NCBI GenBank assembly: GCA_044432945.1
Contig: JAWXUD010000026.1
Location: 1 to 22,630 of the forward strand
DNA from: JAWXUD01 sp044432945
GTDB lineage: Bacteria > Cyanobacteriota > Vampirovibrionia > Gastranaerophilales > Gastranaerophilaceae
Reading direction: 5' to 3'
Length of the DNA: 22,630 bases
Shown here: positions 8,254 to 15,139 of the stretch, one piece after another
How the letters are laid out: each line of letters starts with the position of its first letter
How positions within the stretch are numbered: position 1 is the first letter of the stretch
The notes under the pieces: generated by a model
The model's input: the letters and a program-made list of their open reading frames with translations, nothing else
Databases searched by the model: none
What the model was told of the DNA's origin: nothing
Translations under genes and position numbers: made by a program

Positions 8254-8282
8254 TTTACACAAAAATATGCTTTTGCTAAGAT
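8254..8282 (+). promoter_or_regulatory. Promoter of the 8289 operon (leaderless)
   Basis: TTTACA, 17-nt spacer, TAAGAT. The -10 box ends 6 nt before the ATG at 8289, and there is no SD. Confidence 0.55.
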
Positions 8283-8288
8283 TTATTT

Positions 8289-9032
8289 ATGAAAAATAAA
8301 ATTGGTTTTTGGGGATATCCCAACCCTGAAATTTCAAAACAGATTATAAAAGAATATCCAGATGTTGAATGGCTGGATTTAGACATTGATTTTGGCTATG
8401 CTGATAGACATATTTTGCCAGAATCTTATTGCAAGATTATTAAAAATATTTTAAACAACGCTATTGAGCTAAAAGATGAATTGATAAAAATAGTTGCTCC
8501 GATAGGTAAAGACAAATGTGATAGTGGCTGGTTTGTGGCGAAAGTTTTAAAGGATTTAGGGTTTGATGTTGTAGAGAGTATTTTTGAAGAGATTGATAAT
8601 AAAAAAAATCCACTTATATCGACAAGCAACATGCCTTTATTTGACAAGGTTAATGTCATAATGGGTAATATTGCAAAATTTCCAGAAGGTTGTGATGAAG
8701 GTGTTGGGCTAGGCGATTATGTACAATGTGAAGCTAAATTTGGATTTTGGGGTGTACCACCAAATGATTTGGAAATCTTAAAATTATTTCCTGATGAAAC
8801 TCATGTGTATGGTTGGACACGTTGCACTGAAATGGGAGTGCCTGCTGACATTGAAACTGAAATGTATGTTAATAGTAGCGTTCCAACTGTTTTTTATGCA
8901 CAGGCTTTTTGTGCGAAATGCCAATTAGCAAAATATTTAGCCGATAAATATAACGGTTTGTACGTAGATATTGATGATGTTGCTAACAACTCAATAAAGA
9001 CAAAAATAGAAGCGTTTTTGAGGTTAAGATGA
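8289..9032 (+). CDS. Unknown Cys-rich protein, partner of the activase-like ATPase
   Basis: I do not recognise this 247-residue protein. It has an internal sequence echo: KIGFWGYPNPE at residues 4-14 and KFGFWGVPPND at 150-160, each followed by a hydrophobic and acidic stretch, suggesting an ancient duplication. Seven Cys are present (48, 77, 135, 147, 179, 208, 211), including AFCAKC near the C-terminus. No membrane segment or signal peptide is visible. Its stop overlaps the start of the next gene (ATGA), so translation is probably coupled to the BcrAD/BadFG-like ATPase. In known systems that ATPase hands electrons to a Cys-liganded Fe-S dehydratase. A role as electron acceptor or substrate protein is therefore possible, but it does not look like a full HgdB/BcrB subunit. 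Confidence 0.75.
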   Translation: MKNKIGFWGYPNPEISKQIIKEYPDVEWLDLDIDFGYADRHILPESYCKIIKNILNNAIELKDELIKIVAPIGKDKCDSGWFVAKVLKDLGFDVVESIFEEIDNKKNPLISTSNMPLFDKVNVIMGNIAKFPEGCDEGVGLGDYVQCEAKFGFWGVPPNDLEILKLFPDETHVYGWTRCTEMGVPADIETEMYVNSSVPTVFYAQAFCAKCQLAKYLADKYNGLYVDIDDVANNSIKTKIEAFLRLR

Positions 9033-9703
9033 TATATTTAGATGCAGGGACTACATATTCAAAAGTTATATCAGATTTGAAACCAATAGATGAAAAATAT
9101 TTGATTAAAACTCACAATGGTTTTAATTATTATATTTTGCCATCTAAAAAATTGAAAGAGTTAGGGCTGAAATTCGACAAAACTTGTGGGCATATGAGTG
9201 ATTGTAAAGTACACGAAAACGAAATTATTGCACTTGCTAACGGTTGTAAAAACGAAATAAATTCGGACGCAACGATTTTGGATTTAGGCAGTCGTGATGC
9301 AAAATGGATAGGCTTTAAGGATAAAAAATTCCACGATATGGATTGGAACACATCTTGTGCAAGTTCGACTGGTGCAACCGTTGAAATGCTTCTGAAATTT
9401 TATGATTTATCAGTTGAAGAATTAGAATTCTGCTCCGAAAAATTCGCTGTTACTTGTGGCGTATTTGGTTTAGAAAAAATTATGGACGACATCTCAAACG
9501 GAATTGAAGCAAAAATAGCTGTTGCAAAGTTCATACACGGCATCGCTTATAACGCTTGGAATTTTGCTAAAAAACCTGACACCATATATTTGTCAGGTGG
9601 TTTTTGCCATAACAAATGCTTTGTCGATAGTCTGCAAAATTATTGTGAGGTCGTTTTGTTTGGTAGATTTAAGCTCTGTGAAGGTTTGATGATAGATGAA
9701 TAA
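9029..9703 (+). CDS. BcrAD/BadFG-type ATPase (2-hydroxyacyl-CoA dehydratase activator-like)
   Basis: This 224-residue protein has an actin-like ATPase fold. It begins with the phosphate-1 motif IYLDAGTTYSKV and has LDLGSRDAK at about 84 (phosphate-2) and YLSGGFCHN at about 177 (adenosine motif). Cys110 in SCASSTGA and Cys143 in TCGVFGLEKIM match the two Cys that hold the bridging 4Fe-4S cluster in the HgdC dimer. Family members use ATP hydrolysis to push low-potential electrons onto dehydratases or reductases. At 224 residues it is shorter than HgdC (about 260). It overlaps the 8289 gene by 4 nt and the yraN gene by 8 nt. No classic dehydratase subunit is nearby. The family call is firm, the target is unknown. 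Confidence 0.82.
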   Translation: MIYLDAGTTYSKVISDLKPIDEKYLIKTHNGFNYYILPSKKLKELGLKFDKTCGHMSDCKVHENEIIALANGCKNEINSDATILDLGSRDAKWIGFKDKKFHDMDWNTSCASSTGATVEMLLKFYDLSVEELEFCSEKFAVTCGVFGLEKIMDDISNGIEAKIAVAKFIHGIAYNAWNFAKKPDTIYLSGGFCHNKCFVDSLQNYCEVVLFGRFKLCEGLMIDE

Positions 9704-10043
9704 TCGTAAACTTGGAAATATCGGTGAAGATTTAGCTTGTGAATATTTGATTAAAAATGGGTACGAAATTCTTGATAGAAATAAACATTTTTCTCGACTT
9801 TGTGAAATAGATATAATCGCTAAATTCAAATCAACAACGGTTTTTGTTGAAGTGAAAACACGAACCTCAAACTCTTTTGGCACTCCATTTGAATCGATTA
9901 CAAAAACAAAATATCAAAATATCAAAACAGGTGTCGAATTATATTTGGCTGAAAATAAAGTTAAGTCATATCAAATTGACGTCATCGGCATAACCCTAAA
10001 CCCTGAATTGAAAATCAAGCATTTGAAGAATATATATCTATAA
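9696..10043 (+). CDS. yraN: YraN family (UPF0102) endonuclease-like protein
   Basis: This 115-residue protein is the family length. It starts NRKLGNIGEDLACEYLIKNGYEIL, as YraN proteins do, and has the restriction-endonuclease-like core EIDIIAK...VFVEVKTR with the D-ExK residues that bind metal. The biological role in most bacteria is unclear; a link to DNA uptake or recombination is often suggested. Its start lies inside the end of the activase-like gene (8-nt overlap), so it is the third gene of that operon. lepA follows 49 nt later with its own promoter. Confidence 0.9.
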   Translation: MNNRKLGNIGEDLACEYLIKNGYEILDRNKHFSRLCEIDIIAKFKSTTVFVEVKTRTSNSFGTPFESITKTKYQNIKTGVELYLAENKVKSYQIDVIGITLNPELKIKHLKNIYL

Positions 10044-10057
10044 ATTTTAATCAACTC

Positions 10058-10085
10058 TTGCTAAGTTGTGTTTTTGCGATATGAT
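10058..10085 (+). promoter_or_regulatory. Promoter of lepA (leaderless)
   Basis: TTGCTA, 16-nt spacer, TATGAT. The -10 box ends 7 nt before the lepA ATG, and no SD is present. Confidence 0.55.
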
Positions 10086-10092
10086 ATAGATT

Positions 10093-11895
10093 ATGAAATA
10101 TAGAGAAAATGTAAGAAATTTTTGTATAATTGCCCATATCGATCACGGAAAATCAACTCTTGCCGATAGATTGTTAGAACAAACTGGTACTGTCGCACAA
10201 AGAGATATGCAAAATCAGATTTTAGATTCGATGGATATCGAGCGTGAACGTGGGATTACAATCAAATTAAACGCAGCACGAATGAATTATAAATCCAAAG
10301 AAGGGAAAGAATTTGTACTAAATCTTATCGATACCCCTGGTCACGTTGATTTTTCATACGAAGTTTCACGTTCTCTTGCTGCGTGTGAAGGTGCTTTGCT
10401 TATCGTTGACGCTACTCAAGGCGTTGAAGCTCAAACCCTAGCTAACGTTTATCTCGCTATGGAACAAGATTTAGAAATCATTCCTGTTATTAACAAAATC
10501 GATTTACCATCTGCTGATGTAGAACGAGTAAAAAAAGAAATCGAAGATGTTTTAGGAATTGATGCATCATTAGCAATTCCTGTTAGTGCTAAAACTGGCT
10601 TAGGCATTCAAGATGTGCTAGAAGCAGTCGTTGAATTTGTGCCACCACCAATCGATACAACTGAAAAACCGCTTAGAGCAATGGTTTTTGACAGTGCGTA
10701 CGACCAATACTTAGGAACATTATGCTTTTTTAAAATAGTTGATGGCAAAATGAAACTTGGCGATAAAGTCAAATTTATGGCATCAGGTAAAGAATATGAA
10801 GTCGTAGAATTAGGTTATTTAACTCCAACAAGAGTTCAAGTTGATGAACTAGTTTGTGGTGATGTTGGCTATTTTGCAGGTTCGATTAAAGAATTAACTC
10901 GCTTTGTAGGTGACACAATTACACATGCTAATATCCCAGCTCTAGAACCGTTAGATGGATATAAAGAAGCACTACCAATGGTGTTTTCAGGAATGTATCC
11001 TGTTGATAACGAAGATTACCACGATTTGAAAGAATCGTTGGAAAAATTAAAACTTAACGATAGTAGCATAACTTTTGAACCAGAAACATCTTCAGCTCTT
11101 GGCTTTGGCTTTCGCTGTGGGTTTTTGGGAATGCTTCATATGGAAATCGCTCAGGAACGCTTGGAACGTGAATACAATTTGTCACTCGTTACAACAGCTC
11201 CTTCTGTAATATATAAAGTTTATAAAATTAATGGTGAAATGATTGAAATCGACAACCCCGCTAATTTGCCAGCACCACAGGTTAGAGATTATATCGAAGA
11301 ACCTTATGTGCGTGTACAAATTATTACGCCAAACGAATATGTTGGCACATTAATGGATTTATCACAATCAAAACGTGGTATTTTTATTAATATGTCTTAT
11401 ATCGATACAATTCGTGCTAATTTAGAATATGAAATCCCGCTATCAGAAGTAATTACAGATTTTTATGATCAGCTTAAATCACGCTCAAAGGGTTATGCAA
11501 GTATGGACTATGAGTTTAAAGATTACAAACGCTCTAAACTTGTAAAGCTTGATGTCATGTTGGCTGGTGAAATAGTTGATGCACTTTCTGTAATCTGTCA
11601 TGATGACAATTCGTTTTATATAGGACAAAAATTGACAGCGAAATTAAAAGATATAATTCCACGTCAAATGTTTGAAGTGCCAATTCAAGTAGCTGTTGGT
11701 GGCAGAGTAATCGCTCGTACTAACATTAAAGCTATGCGTAAAAACGTATTAGACAAATGCTATGGTGGCGATATCTCTAGAAAACGTAAACTTTTAGAAA
11801 AGCAGAAAAAAGGTAAAAAACGTATGAAATCAGTAGGACGTGTAGAAGTTCCACAAGAAGCTTTCATGGCAGTTTTGAGCCTTGAAGAAGATTAG
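10093..11895 (+). CDS. lepA: Elongation factor 4 (LepA), ribosome-associated GTPase
   Basis: This 600-residue protein is the standard LepA length. GTPase motifs are AHIDHGKSTL (G1, about residue 15), ERERGITIK (G2), DTPGHVDF (G3), NKIDLP (G4) and PVSAKTG (G5). EF-G-like domains II, III and V follow, then the LepA-specific C-terminal domain ending near KGKKRMKSVGRVEVPQEAF. The protein binds ribosomes and affects elongation and subunit assembly under stress. No SD precedes the ATG, and a promoter lies close enough to give a leaderless mRNA, which is unusual for a housekeeping translation factor. It follows yraN on the same strand. Confidence 0.97.
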   Translation: MKYRENVRNFCIIAHIDHGKSTLADRLLEQTGTVAQRDMQNQILDSMDIERERGITIKLNAARMNYKSKEGKEFVLNLIDTPGHVDFSYEVSRSLAACEGALLIVDATQGVEAQTLANVYLAMEQDLEIIPVINKIDLPSADVERVKKEIEDVLGIDASLAIPVSAKTGLGIQDVLEAVVEFVPPPIDTTEKPLRAMVFDSAYDQYLGTLCFFKIVDGKMKLGDKVKFMASGKEYEVVELGYLTPTRVQVDELVCGDVGYFAGSIKELTRFVGDTITHANIPALEPLDGYKEALPMVFSGMYPVDNEDYHDLKESLEKLKLNDSSITFEPETSSALGFGFRCGFLGMLHMEIAQERLEREYNLSLVTTAPSVIYKVYKINGEMIEIDNPANLPAPQVRDYIEEPYVRVQIITPNEYVGTLMDLSQSKRGIFINMSYIDTIRANLEYEIPLSEVITDFYDQLKSRSKGYASMDYEFKDYKRSKLVKLDVMLAGEIVDALSVICHDDNSFYIGQKLTAKLKDIIPRQMFEVPIQVAVGGRVIARTNIKAMRKNVLDKCYGGDISRKRKLLEKQKKGKKRMKSVGRVEVPQEAFMAVLSLEED

Positions 11896-11907
11896 GATTT
11901 TTTCAAA

Positions 11908-12132
11908 TTATAACAAACCTAAGTCACGAGCTTTCATTGATGCTTCGACACGATTTGTGACGTCTAATTTTTTATAAATCCCACTAACATGAGCCTTTAT
12001 CGTATGATGCGTCACGAATAATTCTTTTGCTATCTGTTTATTCGACAAGCCCATACTCATTTTTCTTAATACAATCAATTCACGTTCCGTCAACTCTTTA
12101 TTCTCATTTATACCAAATTTATAATTAGACAT
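11908..12132 (-). CDS. Single-domain LuxR/GerE-type regulator
   Basis: At 74 residues it is almost only a GerE HTH: LTERELIVLRKMSMGLSNKQ, then IAKELFVTHHTIKAHVSGIY and KLDVTNRVEA, the classic recognition region. There is no receiver or autoinducer domain, so it resembles stand-alone GerE proteins. An SD (AAAGGGG) lies 6 nt before the ATG. It faces away from the tandem paralogue genes across a 363-nt gap that holds several palindromes, so it may regulate them or itself (inference). It converges with lepA, with a 12-nt gap. Confidence 0.88.
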   Translation of the reverse strand: MSNYKFGINENKELTERELIVLRKMSMGLSNKQIAKELFVTHHTIKAHVSGIYKKLDVTNRVEASMKARDLGLL

Positions 12133-12311
12133 GTATTACCCCTTTTAAACAATGACTTTATATTAATCTTAACAAAACTTCACCAATTGGCTATTAGCTA
12201 TTTGTCTAGTTTTTCCACCAGATAACCGCTAATAGCTAGTTATAACAAGGTATTCAGGGACTATGCATGTAACAATATGTTAACATTATGTAAAATATAT
12301 ATACGTTTTAC

Positions 12312-12340
12312 GCAATTTTTAGATACGAAAATACTTTATA
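12312..12340 (+). promoter_or_regulatory. Candidate promoter, same layout as at 3177
   Basis: GCAATT, 17 nt and TTTATA, preceded by AATAC, as at 3177-3205. It would give a 5' UTR of about 150 nt for the 12496 gene. Confidence 0.4.
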
Positions 12341-12468
12341 TAAATATGGAAATCAAATAAATCAAAAAGGATTTATAAAAAGAGTATAAAACAAAACATT
12401 AGATACTATTACAAATATGTTAAAATAATTGCTTTTTAAGAAAAGATTATTAAATATATTAAAATAGA

Positions 12469-12495
12469 TATAATGTGAGTAAATGGAGAAAAGAA
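12469..12495 (+). promoter_or_regulatory. TATAAT box and conserved leader of the first paralogue
   Basis: TATAAT (12469-12474) runs into GTGAGTAAATGGAGAA, nearly repeated before the second paralogue at 13105. GGAG (12485-12488), 7 nt before the ATG at 12496, serves as SD. TGTGAGTAAA (12474-12483) is complementary to the 3' UTR block. Confidence 0.5.
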
Positions 12496-12927
12496 ATGAC
12501 AACTATTGGTAATGGAAGTTCGAATTGGTTCACAAGAACACCAGCTGAAAAAACGGAGCGTGCAGAAGCACGTGAAGAGAAAAAAACCGAACGTGCAGAA
12601 CGCAAAGAAACCAGACAGGCTGAACGTGCAGAACGTAAAGAAACTCGACAGGCTGAGCGTACTGGAACAGAAGAATTATTAGATGGCAAAACATTTACTA
12701 ATGCTATTGGTTGGCAAGGTAGCGTAAATCAAGTAAATAAAGCCGATGAAACAGATATAGCACAAATATACGAGCTTACAGGTATGGATTTAACAATGCC
12801 AACTGCAGGACAATATGCACGAATAAGTAATGATACAACAATGATTGCTGACAATATTGATGAAGCTGGAACATATGCAAATGCAGAGTACTCAACGGCT
12901 ATATTTGAAAAAGCTATGTTAGGTTAA
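12496..12927 (+). CDS. Unknown small protein with charged repeats, tandem paralogue 1
   Basis: I recognise no family. The 143-residue product has three parts. A short head contains SSNWFTRTP. A highly charged, probably helical linker (residues 17-55) is rich in E, R, K, A and T and carries two exact 11-residue repeats, AERKETRQAER. A tail ends in IDEAGTYANAEYSTAIFEKAMLG-like sequence. Head and tail match the neighbour at 13130 (STAWFTQSG; INEAGIYANAE), but the linkers differ. No signal peptide or membrane helix is seen. ATG 12496 has SD GGAG. An upstream in-frame GTG (12475) directly abuts the TATAAT box and is less likely. Exported, cell-surface or structural roles are all possible. Confidence 0.75.
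   Translation: MTTIGNGSSNWFTRTPAEKTERAEAREEKKTERAERKETRQAERAERKETRQAERTGTEELLDGKTFTNAIGWQGSVNQVNKADETDIAQIYELTGMDLTMPTAGQYARISNDTTMIADNIDEAGTYANAEYSTAIFEKAMLG
12595..12660 (+). repeat. Two 33-bp coding repeats in the charged linker
   Basis: Two adjacent 33-bp units (12595-12627 and 12628-12660) encode the same 11 residues with several silent base differences. Amino-acid sequence is thus kept while DNA has drifted. Confidence 0.8.
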
Positions 12928-12966
12928 AAGACTTATAAATATACATTTTACTCACAAAGAGGTTGA
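12926..12966 (+). repeat. 41-nt 3' UTR block, copy 1
   Basis: From the last bases of the stop codon through the left arm of the terminator, 41 nt are identical to 13522-13562. The block includes ACTTATAAATATACA and TTTTACTCACAA. Confidence 0.9.
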
Positions 12967-12984
12967 TAGTTATCAACCTCTTTT
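12956..12984 (+). terminator. Intrinsic terminator after paralogue 1
   Basis: A 13-bp stem AAAGAGGTTGATA / TATCAACCTCTTT with a 2-nt centre ends in TTTT followed by C. The short T run may allow some read-through to the second gene. Confidence 0.7.
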
Positions 12985-13102
12985 CTGCACTAAAATAACG
13001 TAGAACGCACCATTTGTCCATAGGTGTAAAGATATGTAACGCTTTTTTAGAGGTTTTTAGTGGAATTATTAAAGTTATCGCTAATATTAGCCGTAATAAT
13101 AA

Positions 13103-13129
13103 TTGTGAGTAAAAGTGGAGAATAGGACA
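13103..13129 (+). promoter_or_regulatory. Conserved leader of paralogue 2
   Basis: TTGTGAGTAAAA (13103-13114) followed by GTGGAGAA matches the leader of paralogue 1. The 12-mer is the exact reverse complement of TTTTACTCACAA in both 3' UTR blocks. SD-like GGAG and AGGA follow before the ATG at 13130. The 202-nt gap upstream (12928-13129) otherwise holds only the terminator and AT-rich sequence. Confidence 0.55.
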
Positions 13130-13522
13130 ATGAACAATGACATTAACAAATTTAGTACAGCCTGGTTCACGCAAAGTGGTGTTAGACCAAAAAATAAAGC
13201 TGAAGAAGCAGTTAAGGCTGAAGAGGTTGTAGAAACTACAGTAGCACCTGAAACAAAAGAAATCGGTGAAGATTTATTGACTTCTAACTATGTTAATATA
13301 GTTAGCGTTAAAAGTGGTATAAGCAAAGTAGATAGCGAAACTGAAAAAGATTTAAAAGCATTAGCAGATTTATCAGGTTTAAATTTTGATAAATATATTA
13401 CAAGTGAAAACTATAACAGAATTAATGCTTTTGTGATGCAAACATCAACAAAAATTAATGAAGCAGGGATTTATGCAAATGCCGAAGCTTCAATGGCTGA
13501 ATTCGAATCATTATTTGGCTAA
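13130..13522 (+). CDS. Unknown small protein, tandem paralogue 2
   Basis: This 130-residue product belongs to the same unrecognised family as the 12496 gene. Shared elements are a head with a Trp-Phe-Thr core (STAWFTQSG), a low-complexity charged linker (here Ala/Glu/Lys/Val-rich, without the 11-residue repeats), an (E)(E/D)LL segment before the globular part, and the tail KINEAGIYANAEASMAEFESLFG in similar form. The body has the pattern KDLKALADLSGLNFDKYIT, aligning with the DIAQIYELTGMDL region of the neighbour. I chose the ATG at 13130 because of the nearby purine-rich SD; an in-frame GTG lies at 13115. It converges with tdk across a terminator that can work in both directions. Confidence 0.75.
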   Translation: MNNDINKFSTAWFTQSGVRPKNKAEEAVKAEEVVETTVAPETKEIGEDLLTSNYVNIVSVKSGISKVDSETEKDLKALADLSGLNFDKYITSENYNRINAFVMQTSTKINEAGIYANAEASMAEFESLFG

Positions 13523-13562
13523 AAAGACTTATAAATATACATTTTACTCACAAAGAGGTTGA
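13522..13562 (+). repeat. 41-nt 3' UTR block, copy 2
   Basis: Identical over 41 nt to 12926-12966, at the same place relative to the stop codon, within 1 nt. Confidence 0.9.
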
Positions 13563-13584
13563 AAATAATCAACCTCTTTTTTTT
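13552..13584. terminator. Bidirectional terminator between paralogue 2 and tdk
   Basis: An 11-bp stem AAAGAGGTTGA / TCAACCTCTTT with a 6-nt loop is followed by a T run on the plus strand. The leading A residues give a short T run on the minus strand, so it may end the tdk transcript too. Confidence 0.8.
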
Positions 13585-13609
13585 AATTTTTAATCAATAG
13601 TCCAAAAAT

Positions 13610-14227
13610 TTAATGATCAAACTGTAACAATTTAAGCCCACGTTTTTGTTTTTCAAGTTTTGCATCAAGTAATTCATAGCATTTCACACAACGAGCTTCA
13701 TAAGTTTCATCGCCACCAATCATAATCAGTGGTGAATTTTTATCAGCAGGTTTGCCATCAATTAATCTTTGCGTTCTTGTGCCATGTTCGCAACCACATT
13801 TCATGCAAACAGCGTGAAGTTTTTGAACACTTGTTGCAATACACATCAATTCAGGCATGCTTCCAAAAGGCTCAGCTTTGAAATCTAATTCTAGCCCAGT
13901 GCCGATAATCTTTTTACCATCGTCCATAAGTTTTGTGATAACTTTAACAATATTTTCATCGAAAAATTGTAATTCATCAATCGCTATAACTTCATCATCA
14001 GACTTTACAAGACTAAGGATTTGAATAGAATGTTTGACCTTGATAGCATCAAGCCAAAGCCCGTTTCTTGATTCAATATAATCACCTTTAGCACGTGTAT
14101 CGACTTCTGGTGAAATGACTTTCACCTTTTTCTTAGCGATGATACAACGCTTAATTCTTCTCAACAACTCTTCAGTTTTGCCACAACTCATAGGCCCTGA
14201 AATCAATTCAAAACTATAACTTTCCAT
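13610..14227 (-). CDS. tdk: Thymidine kinase (type II, TK1-like)
   Basis: It phosphorylates thymidine to dTMP in pyrimidine salvage. Motifs: P-loop GPMSCGKT at about residues 11-18, IDELQFF (Walker B with the catalytic acid), GLELDFKAEPFG (substrate lasso region), and a zinc site formed by CMKCG and CVKC. The frame is open to a TTG at 14266, but the ATG at 14227 gives the typical short N-terminus before the P-loop and has a purine-rich AAGGGA just upstream. It is the last gene of a minus-strand run with the TrmB-like and xerC-like genes (gaps of about 40-80 nt), probably cotranscribed in part. Confidence 0.93.
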   Translation of the reverse strand: MESYSFELISGPMSCGKTEELLRRIKRCIIAKKKVKVISPEVDTRAKGDYIESRNGLWLDAIKVKHSIQILSLVKSDDEVIAIDELQFFDENIVKVITKLMDDGKKIIGTGLELDFKAEPFGSMPELMCIATSVQKLHAVCMKCGCEHGTRTQRLIDGKPADKNSPLIMIGGDETYEARCVKCYELLDAKLEKQKRGLKLLQFDH

Positions 14228-14304
14228 TCCCTTACCCAATATTTTGTCTACAAAATAATCATACAATCTTTATATTATTTTGCATAGTTAATTTTTGTAA
14301 ACAA

Positions 14305-15099
14305 TTAATAGAAAACTTTATCACGAAGTTTTTTTAATCCAGGTCCATAGAAATATCTTAAATCTTCACCAAAATTATTTTCAATATCAACCAAATACAT
14401 ATTTCTAGCGATAAAAGCTTTTGTAAAAGTCGTCAAATCTTTATTTTTTGTCCAAACTGCACTAATATTTTCCATCTGTTTCGAGGCACTTTTTCCAAAA
14501 ATGCATTCTTCATCGTCTGCTAATACATAAATCATTTTTTCACCAGCTTGTTGGTCAATAACAATAGCTCCATCGTTTTTATAAATTGTGCCAAAAACAG
14601 AATTGAGATTGTCGTGTCCAACGATTTTTATCTCAACCCCACGATTATAAGCCTCAAAAAGTTGTGCTTCAATAAGTTTGTGATCTGTCGAATGGATTTC
14701 GATATACAATGTTTTTTTTGTGTTTTTAATTAATTCAACAACTTTTGACAAAATTTGTTCTCTCGTAAAAAGTGTTAAAATTGGTTCTGAATAATTTTCT
14801 TTAACACTCGGCAATTTTTTCTCTAAATAATTTATTGTATTATCAACTTTTCGTTTATATCTTTTGGTCAAATCCTTAGGATTTATCGGAGAATAAGTTT
14901 GTGGTTTTTCGCCAGAACTTGTAACGACATGCTTAGCTTCTAACGCCTTCAAAGTGTCGTAAGCACGGGCTTGTGGTACATCAGCAATTTTACTAATTTC
15001 ATAACCAGTAGCTGGATATTTTTTTAACAATGCCAAATAAACCTTTGCCTCATAGGAGTTCAAGCCAATATCTTTAAGTTTCTCAATTATTTCTTCCAT
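14305..15099 (-). CDS. TrmB-family transcriptional regulator
   Basis: This 264-residue protein starts with a TrmB winged HTH: LKDIGLNSYEAKVYLALLKK, PATGYEISKIADVPQARAYD and TLKALEAKHVV. A coiled-coil stretch follows (about 80-100), then a C-terminal phospholipase-D-like effector domain containing KKTLYIEIHSTDHKLIE and GVEIKIVGHD. TrmB proteins are best known as sugar-responsive regulators of Archaea and also occur in bacteria. The ligand cannot be read here. Its own weak leaderless promoter lies in the gap to xerC. It shares direction with xerC and tdk. Confidence 0.88.
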   Translation of the reverse strand: MEEIIEKLKDIGLNSYEAKVYLALLKKYPATGYEISKIADVPQARAYDTLKALEAKHVVTSSGEKPQTYSPINPKDLTKRYKRKVDNTINYLEKKLPSVKENYSEPILTLFTREQILSKVVELIKNTKKTLYIEIHSTDHKLIEAQLFEAYNRGVEIKIVGHDNLNSVFGTIYKNDGAIVIDQQAGEKMIYVLADDEECIFGKSASKQMENISAVWTKNKDLTTFTKAFIARNMYLVDIENNFGEDLRYFYGPGLKKLRDKVFY

Positions 15100-15106
15100 A
15101 AGCTTT

Positions 15107-15135
15107 ATTTTAACAAATTTTCATCTAATATGCAA
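15107..15135 (-). promoter_or_regulatory. Candidate leaderless promoter of the TrmB-like gene
   Basis: On the minus strand: TTGCAT, 17-nt spacer, TAAAAT, the latter ending 7 nt before the ATG at 15099. The -35 box is weak (4/6). Confidence 0.4.
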
Positions 15136-15139
15136 ATCA

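Larger units (their letters stand above)
12133..12495. promoter_or_regulatory. 363-nt regulatory gap between LuxR gene and tandem paralogues
   Basis: I see no gene here. It holds an inverted repeat GCTATTAGC (12190-12198) / GCTAATAGC (12228-12236) able to form a long-loop hairpin, a perfect palindrome ATGTTAACAT (12277-12286) inside a TAACA-ATA-TGTTA repeat (12270-12282), a candidate promoter at 12312-12340, and a perfect TATAAT at 12469. Base composition is very AT-rich. Confidence 0.5.

Noticed and set aside
9593..9883. Minus-strand ORF opposite the activase/yraN junction
   Set aside because: It is antisense to two firmly identified genes that overlap in normal operon fashion.
12475..12495. 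GTG starts at 12475 and 13115 for the paralogues
   Set aside because: The 12475 GTG directly abuts TATAAT and lacks an SD; ATGs at 12496 and 13130 have SDs and give matching N-termini.
12459..12689. Minus-strand ORF opposite the charged-repeat gene
   Set aside because: A Ser/Arg/Ala repeat product arises from the antisense of the E/R/A coding repeats, with no SD, and the plus-strand gene has a leader, terminator and paralogue.
12914..13174. Minus-strand ORF across the gap between the paralogues
   Set aside because: It spans a terminator and the start of gene 2 and has no SD or recognisable product.
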